From a bacterium (lineage in GTDB: Bacteria; Bacteroidota; Bacteroidia; Bacteroidales; Bacteroidaceae): a stretch of 27,936 nucleotides of DNA. The notes under the pieces were generated by a model. It was not told where the DNA came from. It saw nothing but the letters and a program-made list of their open reading frames with translations, and did not search any database. Location of the stretch: the NCBI GenBank assembly GCA_004559785.1, contig SFXD01000021.1, positions 1 through 27,936 on the forward strand. The letters are read 5' to 3'. Position numbers and translations under genes: made by a program. Positions 1 to 7,270 of this stretch are shown here, piece by piece; positions within the stretch are counted from its first letter, which is position 1; each line of letters begins with the position of its first letter.

Positions 1-673
1 CTACGTCGTTTATTATCAAATCCTCGTCCGTGTCAACTTGCTTTCCGTCCTTCCACTCTGTCTTCTTGCCGAAGGCTACGGGTATGGGCAGGAAGTGGCA
101 ATATTTGCGCAGCAGCGACTCTATCTTGTCCTTTTCGAGGAATTCCTTGCAGTCGTCGGAAATGTGCATCACGATGTCCGTTCCCCGCATATCCTTCTCG
201 ACCTCCTCTATTGTGAATGAAGGGCTGCCGTCACAACTCCACTTTATGGCAGGTGCATCCTGATAACTCTTGGTGATGATGTCGACCTTGTCGCTCACCA
301 TGAACGAGCTGTAGAAACCCAATCCGAAATGTCCTATGATGGCATTGGCGTCATCCTTGTACTTGTCGAGGAAATCATTTGCCCCAGAGAAGGCTATCTG
401 GTTGATGTACTTGTCCACCTCTTCCGTGGTCATTCCTATGCCATGGTCGCTGACGGTAATGGTCTTTGCATCCTTGTCGATGCTGACCCACACCTTCAGG
501 TCTCCCATTTCGCCCTTGAAGTCGCCCTTACCGCTAAGGGTCTTCAACTTTTGCGTGGCATCTACTGCGTTGCTAACAATCTCGCGAATGAAAATCTCAT
601 GGTCGCTGTAGAGAAACTTTTTGATGACGGGGAAAATGTTCTCTGTCGTAACCCCGATATTACCTTGTTTCAT
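1..673 (-). CDS. htpG: HtpG (Hsp90) chaperone, N-terminal part, cut by window edge
   Basis: This is the first 224 residues of a bacterial Hsp90, a cytosolic ATP-dependent chaperone that works with DnaK and ClpB. The visible part is the GHKL ATPase domain: the EIVSNAVDA segment carries the nucleotide-contacting Asn, followed by SDHGIGM and the glycine-rich lid GHFGLGFYSSFMV. The start MKQGNIGVTTENIF is the normal family start. The rest lies left of the window. It is downstream of clpC on the same strand with a 49-base AT-rich gap and no visible terminator, so co-expression with clpC as a stress pair is an inference. No canonical TAnnTTTG promoter was seen directly upstream. Confidence 0.95.
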   Translation of the reverse strand, partial: MKQGNIGVTTENIFPVIKKFLYSDHEIFIREIVSNAVDATQKLKTLSGKGDFKGEMGDLKVWVSIDKDAKTITVSDHGIGMTTEEVDKYINQIAFSGANDFLDKYKDDANAIIGHFGLGFYSSFMVSDKVDIITKSYQDAPAIKWSCDGSPSFTIEEVEKDMRGTDIVMHISDDCKEFLEKDKIESLLRKYCHFLPIPVAFGKKTEWKDGKQVDTDEDLIINDV

Positions 674-722
674 ATCTGAATATGTTGAATATTATTATTA
701 CTTATATAAATATGTATGCTTG

Positions 723-3254
723 TCATTTTCCAGCCACGAGGTCTGTGATAACAATCTCTCCGTTCTCCACCTTGGCAGCCAGGGTGCGGTTGCTGTCCCC
801 TGATAGCAGGAGGTCGCAAAGAGGGTCTTCCAGCATCGTCTGTATCGCCCTTTTCAACGGACGGGCACCATATTGGGCATCGTAACCCTTCTTGCAGAGT
901 ATGCTCTTGGCGTCGTCGTCGATGCTGAGTTGATGTCCCATACCGTGGATTCGCTCCAGCAATGGGCGCAGTTCGATGTCCACTATGCCCTGTATCGACT
1001 GGAGGTCCAACTGGTCGAAGTATATAACGTCGTCGAGCCTGTTCAGGAACTCTGGTGCGAATTGTTTCTTCAGAGCCTTGGCAACAATGTCCCTGCTTGC
1101 CATCTTGTCAGCCTCGCTACCCTCTGACACACGGAATCCCATGCCGTTGCCAAAGTCCCTTATCTGCTTCGTGCCGCAGTTGCTGGTCATTATCACCACG
1201 GTGTTCTTGAAGTCGACCGTAGCGCCATTGCCATCCGTCAGCCTACCTTCGTCCATTACTTGCAGCAGGACGTTGAATACGTCGGGGTGAGCCTTTTCTA
1301 TCTCGTCGAGCAACACAATGGAATAGGGCTTACGCCTGACCCTCTCCGTGAGTTGTCCGCCCTCCTCATAGCCCACGTAGCCTGGAGGAGCTCCCACCAT
1401 TCGGCTTACGGTATGCTTTTCCATGTATTCGCTCATATCTATGCGTATGATGCTGTCGCGTGTGCCGAACAGTTCCTCGGCAAGGCATTTCGTCAGATAC
1501 GTCTTTCCCACGCCCGTAGGTCCTACGAAAAGGAACGTACCTATGGGCTTGTTTGGGTCTTTGAGTCCGAGACGGCTTCGCTGAATGGCACGCACCAGCT
1601 TGCCGATGGCTTCGTCCTGCCCGACGACCTTGCGTCGGAGTGTGGATGCCAGGTCTCTCAGCATTTGGTTTTCCTTGCTGGTAGTACGCTGTACGGGTAT
1701 TCCAGTCATCAGGCTTACTACGTGGGCGACATCCATGTCTGAAACTACCTTTGGAGTGTCGTTCATCGTCGACTCGAACTTCTTCTGAGCCTCATCCAGC
1801 AGGCGTTCGGACAGTCTGATTTGGTCTCGGCAGTCGGCTGCAAGTTCAAAATTCTGGCTTCCCACCGCCTCCGACTTTGTCTTATGCAATTCCTGGAGTC
1901 GTGTCTGTAGGTCTGCTATCTCCCTTGGCAATGGAATCTCCTGATTGCTTATGCGGCTGCCGGCCTCGTCCATTGCGTCTATCGCCTTGTCGGGGAAGGC
2001 ACGGTTAGTGACGTACCTGCCGGTAAGGTCGACGCAAGCCCTTATGGCATCATCCGTGTACTGCACGTTGTGGTGCTCCTCGTACCTCTCCCTGAGGTTG
2101 TGCAGAATCTGTAGCGTATCCTCCGTGGACGTCGGCTCCACCAAGATTTTCTGGAAGCGTCTTTCCAATGCGCCGTCCTTCTCGATGGTCTTGCGGAACT
2201 CGTCCGTAGTGGTTGCGCCTATGCACTGGAACTCCCCCCTGCTGAGTGCAGGCTTGAGCATGTTTGCGGCATCCATGGTGCCCTGTGCGTTGCCTGCCCC
2301 GATGATGGTATGTATCTCGTCTATGAAAAGGATTACGTCGGGATTGTCCTTCAGTTCGTTTATGATGTTACGGATTCTTTCCTCGAACTGCCCCCTGTAT
2401 TTCGTTCCTGCCACGACGTTTGCCATGTCAAGTGTCACAATCCTCTTGTTCCAGAGCAGGCGACTTGTCCTGTGCCGCACTATCCTTGTGGCAAGCCCTT
2501 CTACTATTGCGCTTTTCCCTACGCCGGGTTCTCCTATCAGTATGGGATTGTTCTTTTTCCTACGGCACAGTATCTGCGTCATGCGTTCCATCTCCCTTTC
2601 CCTGCCTACTACGGGGTCAAGCAGCCCCTGCTCGGCAGCCTTTGTAAGGTCGGTGCCGAAACCGTCAAGGACGGGAGTCTTGCTGTTTGGTTTCTTGCCT
2701 TGCCGGGATGTAGTAGTCTTACCTGCGTCATTGGACTTGGAGGTATACTGCACGTCGTCTCCGTCCTCTTCGTCTTCGTCCACTTCGTCGTGCAAGGCTA
2801 CTTCCTGCCCATCCTCGCCTGAGCCGAACCTCAGCTTGGAGACGAGCCCCTCGTAGGATATGTTCATCTTGTCCAGCACGGAGAATGCATCTGTGTCGTC
2901 AAATCTCAGCATGGCAAGCAGGACGTGAATGGGTTCTATGGTGTCCGAGTTGCGCAGCCTTGCCTCCAGGACGCAAATGCGCAATATCCTGTTTGACTCC
3001 ATGTTCAGAGCCATGTCCGCCGGAGATGGCGATACCAGCACCTGATGCCTCTGGGCAATGTACTCCAGTTCCTGCTTCAAGGTACGTATGTCTGGCACCA
3101 TTTGCTCCAAGGCTTCTTTAGCCATGTTGCCTTCGTGTCTCAGCATGCCGAGCAGGAGGTGGATAGGCGTTACGCTATCGTTGTGCAACCTTTCGGCTTC
3201 TTCCTTGCTGAAGCCAAGGATGTACTTCATTTCAGGGGAGAACTTAATCATCAT
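723..3254 (-). CDS. clpC: ClpC-type AAA+ ATPase, Clp protease chaperone subunit
   Basis: This is the ATP-driven unfoldase that feeds substrates to ClpP, acting in the cytosol. In order, it has two N-terminal Clp_N repeats (about residues 1-140), an acidic linker (DEVDEDEEDGDD), the D1 AAA+ module with Walker A GEPGVGKSAIVEG and Walker B VILFIDEIHT, a middle region with a UVR-like stretch (LQELHKTKSEAVGSQNFELA), and the D2 module with Walker A GPTGVGKTYLTK and LLDEIEKAHPDVF. The middle region fits ClpC rather than ClpA or ClpB. Starting at MMIKFSPEM gives 843 residues. A longer in-frame start at 3278 adds eight non-conserved residues and would fall near the predicted transcription start, so it was not used; 3251 is also possible. 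A GAAAGAAGAG purine run precedes the chosen ATG. Confidence 0.95.
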   Translation of the reverse strand: MMIKFSPEMKYILGFSKEEAERLHNDSVTPIHLLLGMLRHEGNMAKEALEQMVPDIRTLKQELEYIAQRHQVLVSPSPADMALNMESNRILRICVLEARLRNSDTIEPIHVLLAMLRFDDTDAFSVLDKMNISYEGLVSKLRFGSGEDGQEVALHDEVDEDEEDGDDVQYTSKSNDAGKTTTSRQGKKPNSKTPVLDGFGTDLTKAAEQGLLDPVVGREREMERMTQILCRRKKNNPILIGEPGVGKSAIVEGLATRIVRHRTSRLLWNKRIVTLDMANVVAGTKYRGQFEERIRNIINELKDNPDVILFIDEIHTIIGAGNAQGTMDAANMLKPALSRGEFQCIGATTTDEFRKTIEKDGALERRFQKILVEPTSTEDTLQILHNLRERYEEHHNVQYTDDAIRACVDLTGRYVTNRAFPDKAIDAMDEAGSRISNQEIPLPREIADLQTRLQELHKTKSEAVGSQNFELAADCRDQIRLSERLLDEAQKKFESTMNDTPKVVSDMDVAHVVSLMTGIPVQRTTSKENQMLRDLASTLRRKVVGQDEAIGKLVRAIQRSRLGLKDPNKPIGTFLFVGPTGVGKTYLTKCLAEELFGTRDSIIRIDMSEYMEKHTVSRMVGAPPGYVGYEEGGQLTERVRRKPYSIVLLDEIEKAHPDVFNVLLQVMDEGRLTDGNGATVDFKNTVVIMTSNCGTKQIRDFGNGMGFRVSEGSEADKMASRDIVAKALKKQFAPEFLNRLDDVIYFDQLDLQSIQGIVDIELRPLLERIHGMGHQLSIDDDAKSILCKKGYDAQYGARPLKRAIQTMLEDPLCDLLLSGDSNRTLAAKVENGEIVITDLVAGK

Positions 3255-3290
3255 CTCTTCTTTCTCAATTCGATTCAAATGGAAACATTT

Positions 3291-3306
3291 ACAAACAGCG
3301 TGCCAA
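3291..3306 (-). promoter_or_regulatory. Candidate sigma-54-like -24/-12 promoter of clpC
   Basis: Read on the minus strand the sequence is TTGGCACGCTGTTTGT, close to the sigma-54 consensus TGGCACG-N4-TTGC with one departure (TTGT). Initiation about 12 bases downstream would leave a leader of about 25 bases before the ATG at 3254. No TAnnTTTG motif is visible in this gap. This is a single-site match by eye, and whether the organism has RpoN cannot be told from the window. Confidence 0.3.
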
Positions 3307-3364
3307 TCATGTCAATGTGTCAGCCAAGGACGTTTGCATGAAGTGGGAGGTGGTGCATGGAATC

Positions 3365-3628
3365 TCATGGTATTCTGTACGTTATTACTTCCTCCGACTC
3401 CGTATTCTGGATGGCAGGAATCTCTCCGTCGACAAGCCCAAGGACGTGAATGGCAAAACGCCCCTCGCAACAAACATCTTCTACGCCTATGGTAAAGTCG
3501 TCGTATACGGTGAGCCTTTTGCCAGGGAATAGTGTTTGCAGTTTCTCTATGGCGGCATCGCGATACGTATGGGACTCGTCGACTATATCCCCCGTCATGA
3601 ACCTGCGAAATACAAAGATGTCATCCAT
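3365..3628 (-). CDS. Small hypothetical protein upstream of clpC
   Basis: An 87-residue protein I do not recognise. It has a mixed alpha/beta composition with no signal peptide or membrane segment. It reads as a plausible folded protein (MDDIFVFRRFMTGDIVDE at the start, an LTVYDDFTIGVEDV strand-like segment in the middle, a polar EEVITYRIP end). It ends 110 bases before the clpC start on the same strand. Overlapping plus-strand frames exist but look less protein-like. No canonical promoter was found in the 250 bases to its right. The call rests only on frame length, composition and operon-like placement. Confidence 0.5.
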   Translation of the reverse strand: MDDIFVFRRFMTGDIVDESHTYRDAAIEKLQTLFPGKRLTVYDDFTIGVEDVCCEGRFAIHVLGLVDGEIPAIQNTESEEVITYRIP

Positions 3629-3857
3629 GAGCAGAACCTTGTCTCTATCTATAGTGGTGTTCTACAAATTAGTTTTTATGTCCATTTCTGGGTGCCTACA
3701 TACGCTTGGTCGCTTATTGCCCCTAACTTGCATATTTCTCTTTTTCAATCAGTCACGATGCCCGCATCGCTCCTTCATGCAAAAAAGAAATCTGCGGGGT
3801 CATCGTTCAACAATCGACTTGGGGCTAATTTATAGAGCACCCCCTTATGTGTGAGAG

Positions 3858-3874
3858 AAGCCGTATGGCGGCTT
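3858..3874 (-). terminator. Weak hairpin just after the barrel-protein stop
   Basis: AAGCCG/CGGCTT form a 6-bp stem with a 5-base loop directly downstream of the minus-strand stop at 3879. Only a short, interrupted T run follows on that strand, so it is at best a weak terminator. Confidence 0.35.
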
Positions 3875-3878
3875 TGCA

Positions 3879-4475
3879 TCAGAAGAAGTATGCGAGGCCT
3901 ACCTGCCACGAGTTGAAGCGTCCTTTGGTCTTGGACGTCACGGCACTCAGCACGTCTGTGGCAGTTACGTCGCAGGTCTTGCCGCAAGCGATGTTGTAGT
4001 TGGCATTCAGCTGGAGGTGTTTTACTATGGTAACACCCAAGCCGACATTAACGCTGACGTCGGAATCCTTGAACTTGACGAACTTATCTTCCTTGGACGC
4101 TTTCTTGTTGAGATTGAATCCGAACTGCGGTCCTGCATAGGCGAAGACGTTGAGCAACTTGCCCAGTCCGATGCTGTAACGGAGGTTGACGGGTATGGCG
4201 AGCTGCTGCTGACGAACAGACATCTCATCGTCAATCTTCACGCTCCTCTGGTCGTATAGGGCGGAGGCATCCACGCCGAGTCCCATGAGGAAGCTCAGCT
4301 TGATGGTGGGACCTACGTAGAATCCCATCCTGTTGTCAGAGGAATACATGTCCTTGCTGAAGGAGAAATCCGTAACGTTCACGCCTCCCTTCAATCCCCA
4401 GTCGAACTTTGCGGAGACAGAAATGCTGGTGAGTACGGCAGCCACCAATGCTGCCAGGCGAATCTTCTTTGTCAT
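3879..4475 (-). CDS. Outer-membrane beta-barrel protein (PorT/OMP_b-brl family)
   Basis: A 198-residue secreted protein with a clear Sec signal peptide (MTKKIRLAALVAAVLTSISVSA) followed by alternating amphipathic strands: FDWGLKGGVNVTDFSF, MGFYVGPTIKLSF, VFAYAGPQFGFNL, VSVNVGLGVTIV. It ends in an aromatic C-terminal strand (WQVGLAYFF) typical of BAM-assembled outer-membrane barrels. This is the small eight-strand porin-like family common in Bacteroidales; the substrate or role is unknown. The frame extends 17 codons further upstream, but the start at 4475 was chosen because it begins the signal peptide and lies about 50 bases below a strong promoter at 4524-4554. It is monocistronic by layout. 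Confidence 0.85.
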   Translation of the reverse strand: MTKKIRLAALVAAVLTSISVSAKFDWGLKGGVNVTDFSFSKDMYSSDNRMGFYVGPTIKLSFLMGLGVDASALYDQRSVKIDDEMSVRQQQLAIPVNLRYSIGLGKLLNVFAYAGPQFGFNLNKKASKEDKFVKFKDSDVSVNVGLGVTIVKHLQLNANYNIACGKTCDVTATDVLSAVTSKTKGRFNSWQVGLAYFF

Positions 4476-4523
4476 GAGTAGTGTTTGTTTAATTTTTGGA
4501 AATAATATGTTGTTGTTTCGATG

Positions 4524-4554
4524 CAAACTTACTACAATTTATCCTAACGGGCAA
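4524..4554 (-). promoter_or_regulatory. Bacteroidetes sigma-70 promoter for the barrel protein
   Basis: On the minus strand TAAGTTTG (4524-4531) matches the -7 box TAnnTTTG, and TTG (4552-4554) lies 20 bases upstream. The predicted start of transcription is near 4518, a leader of about 43 bases. Confidence 0.75.
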
Positions 4555-4591
4555 GTTTTGGGACGTGTTTTATGCCGTCTGTGGGAAAATT

Positions 4592-5908
4592 TCATGCTTG
4601 CATCAGGTATTCCTTGAACGAGGGGAAGTCCTTGGGCATGGGTACGCTCTGCTTCTTGCCCCTCATGAATGCCGCGAGCCGTCCGGGTATCTCTACGTCG
4701 CCGCCCGTTATGTCGTCCACCACCTGCTTGAACTTGGCGGGGTGTGCCGTCTCGAGGAAGAAGCCCGTCTCGCCTTCGCGTAGCCCTTCCTGTAGCGCAC
4801 GGTAACCACAGGCTCCGTGGGGGTCGAGGAGATAACCGTTGGAGGAAAGGCACTCGCGCATGGTGTCGGCTATCTGGGTGTCGGAATAAGATGCACCCGA
4901 GATGTCGGCACGGATCGCCTCGTGGCTCTTGCCGTAGAGGTCGTATATGCGAGCGAAGTTGCTTGGGTCTCCCACGTCCATGGCGTTGGCTATCGTCTGC
5001 ACGCTCGGCTTGGGTGAGTAGACTCCCGTGCGCAGGTAGTCGAAGAATATGTCGTTGGCGTTGTTGGCTGCGATGAAACGCTTGATGGGCAATCCCATCC
5101 TCTTGCCGAAGAGGGCTGAGCAGATGTTGCCGAAATTGCCGCTTGGCACGCATGCCACGAGGTTGTCCGCCTTGCCGAGCCTCTTCATCTGGGCATAGGC
5201 ATGGAAGTAGTAGAAGCTCTGTGGTAGGAACCTGGCGACGTTGATGCTGTTGGCACTCGTAAGCATCATGTGCCTGCATAGGTCGGCATCCATGAATGCG
5301 CTCTTGACCAGGGCTTGGCAGTCGTCGAACACGCCGTCAACCTCGATTGCCGTAATGTTGCGCCCGAGGGTGGTGAACTGGCATTCCTGTATCGGGCTGA
5401 CCTTACCCTTGGGATAGAGCACGTATACGTGCACACCCTCCACTCCGAGGAAGCCGTTTGCCACCGCGCTACCCGTGTCTCCGCTGGTGGCAACGAGCAC
5501 GTTGACCTCCCTGCCGGCATTGGCGGCATGTTGTCCGCCTCGCACGAAATATGCGAGTAGTCGTGCCATGAACCTTGCTCCTACATCCTTGAACGCGAGG
5601 GTTGGACCGTGGAAGAGTTCGAGGGAGTATATCGTGTCGGTAACCTTTAAGATGGGAATGTCGAAGCTGAGGGTGTCGCAGACTATTTCCTTAAGCCTCT
5701 CCGCGGGGATGTCCTCGCCGAAGAAGCGGTCTGCCACTGCGAGGGCTATCTCGTGGAGCGTCATGTCCTGTATGTTGTCGAAGAATGCTGAGCCGAGTGG
5801 CCTGATGCTTTCGGGCATGTATAGCCCCCTGTCCTCGGCAAGCCCCCTGACTACCGCCTTTTCCAGGGTAGCGAGTGGAGCCTGTCCGTTGGTGCTGTAA
5901 TATCTCAT
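4592..5908 (-). CDS. thrC: Threonine synthase
   Basis: This PLP enzyme converts O-phosphohomoserine to threonine, the last step of the pathway. It has 438 residues, full length for the long class of bacterial threonine synthases. The N-terminus MRYYSTNGQAPLATLEKAV is typical, and the PLP lysine is Lys107 in HGPTLAFKDVGARFM. Further motifs are LVATSGDTGSAVANGF (phosphate/PLP cradle), LTSANSINVARFLPQ and CVPSGNFGNICSALFGK. It is the third gene of a thrA - ApgM-like - thrC series, 110 bases after the middle gene, with no obvious promoter in that gap, so operon transcription from thrA is the simplest reading. Confidence 0.96.
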   Translation of the reverse strand: MRYYSTNGQAPLATLEKAVVRGLAEDRGLYMPESIRPLGSAFFDNIQDMTLHEIALAVADRFFGEDIPAERLKEIVCDTLSFDIPILKVTDTIYSLELFHGPTLAFKDVGARFMARLLAYFVRGGQHAANAGREVNVLVATSGDTGSAVANGFLGVEGVHVYVLYPKGKVSPIQECQFTTLGRNITAIEVDGVFDDCQALVKSAFMDADLCRHMMLTSANSINVARFLPQSFYYFHAYAQMKRLGKADNLVACVPSGNFGNICSALFGKRMGLPIKRFIAANNANDIFFDYLRTGVYSPKPSVQTIANAMDVGDPSNFARIYDLYGKSHEAIRADISGASYSDTQIADTMRECLSSNGYLLDPHGACGYRALQEGLREGETGFFLETAHPAKFKQVVDDITGGDVEIPGRLAAFMRGKKQSVPMPKDFPSFKEYLMQA

Positions 5909-6018
5909 ATCCTTGATTTGTATGAATTTGTTAGAATCGTATGGTGTATTTCAATGTGGGTTGTCCGTTTGCACGATGTAGGGTGACAAATGGTGGGCGG
6001 AACTTGTGCCCGGGGAAG

Positions 6019-7230
6019 TCAGAGTCTCATGAACTCGCGGATGAATCCGTCACCCTCGACAAGTCCGTATGCACCATAGGCGGCTGCCTCCTCGTCGAAT
6101 GTCTGCACGTCGTCGGGCACTATCCCGGGATAGTAAATTGCGAAGGGAACGGGTTCGGCTGTATGCGTACGGTGGTGTACGGGAGTCGGATGGTCGGGTA
6201 GCAAGGCTATTGCCACGGGGGTATCCCACCTCGACGTTTCCTGCATGATGGGAGCCAGGAGTCGATGGTCGAGGCTCTCTATCGTCTGCAGCTTGAGGTC
6301 GAGGTTGCCCTCGTGTCCTGCCTCGTCGCTTGCCTCTACGTGGACGTATACGAAGTCGTCCTGTCGCAGGGCATCTATCGCCGCATGAGCCTTTCCCTCG
6401 TAGTTGGTGTCCCATAGTCCTGTCGCTCCGTCGACGTCGATTACCCTAAGGCCAGCGTACCTGCCGATGCCTCGTATGAGGTCGACGGCGGTTATCACGC
6501 TTCCGCGCCTTATCTGGGGATATGTGGTGGTTAGCGGCGTCATCCTTGGGCGGAAGCCGCCTCCCCAAGGCCAGATGCTGTTGGCTGGATCCATGCCCCT
6601 TGCCACTCTCTGCTGGTTGAGTGGATGCTTTGCCAGCAATCGCTGGCTCTTGGCCACGAGTTCGTTCAGAAGGGATGCCGTAGCCTCCGCCTCTGGCGAG
6701 GTAGCCCGGACGAGATGGTCGCGCCATGGCTGGCCGGGTATGTCGTGTGGAGGAGTGCAATCCAGCCGCTTGTCTCCGCCCTTTATGACAAGGAGGTTCC
6801 TGTACTGAACGCCCGTGTGGAAACGTACCCTCTCGTTGCCGAGGTTGTCCTGCAGGTAGTGTATCAGTACGTCGGCCTCCTCGGTATCGAGCCTTCCGCA
6901 GGAATGGTTCTTCAGGAGGTCGCCTTCAAGGCAGACGAGGTTGCACCTCATGGCGAGGTCGTCGGCATCCAGTTCCACCCCGATGCTGGCGGCTTCGAGA
7001 GGTCCCCTGCCCTCATATACCAGTCGTTGGTCGTAGCCGAGTATACTGCTGTTTGCCACCTCGCTACCAGGGTGGAATCCGTGGGGTACCGTCCTGAGCA
7101 ATCCGTTGCGCCCCATCCTGGCAAGTGTGTCGAAGTGTGGCGTGTCGGCATACTGCAGGAGGGTCTTTCCGCCAAGTTCCTCGTTCCTCCAGTCGGCCAT
7201 GCCGTCACCGAGTATAATAATGTGTTTCAT
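6019..7230 (-). CDS. ApgM-family phosphoglycerate mutase-like protein, probable homoserine kinase
   Basis: A 403-residue member of the alkaline-phosphatase-fold, cofactor-independent phosphoglycerate mutase family (archaeal ApgM type). The sequence shows the metal Asp motif MKHIIILGDGMADW, the nucleophile-serine region EVANSSILGYDQRLVYEGRGP (Ser61/62), and the C-terminal metal motif PDHPTPVHHRTHT. The start at 7230 was chosen because it begins the conserved strand; an upstream in-frame ATG at 7278 would overlap thrA. Position is the main functional clue: it lies between thrA and thrC, 40 bases after thrA, and no GHMP-type ThrB occurs in the window. Family knowledge: a subgroup (TIGR02535) is annotated 'proposed homoserine kinase' on this context. 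I infer homoserine phosphorylation rather than glycolysis. Confidence 0.9.
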   Translation of the reverse strand: MKHIIILGDGMADWRNEELGGKTLLQYADTPHFDTLARMGRNGLLRTVPHGFHPGSEVANSSILGYDQRLVYEGRGPLEAASIGVELDADDLAMRCNLVCLEGDLLKNHSCGRLDTEEADVLIHYLQDNLGNERVRFHTGVQYRNLLVIKGGDKRLDCTPPHDIPGQPWRDHLVRATSPEAEATASLLNELVAKSQRLLAKHPLNQQRVARGMDPANSIWPWGGGFRPRMTPLTTTYPQIRRGSVITAVDLIRGIGRYAGLRVIDVDGATGLWDTNYEGKAHAAIDALRQDDFVYVHVEASDEAGHEGNLDLKLQTIESLDHRLLAPIMQETSRWDTPVAIALLPDHPTPVHHRTHTAEPVPFAIYYPGIVPDDVQTFDEEAAAYGAYGLVEGDGFIREFMRL

Positions 7231-7270
7231 AATCCAAAATCTTGCATCTGAGGTAAACGTCATGTCCGTC

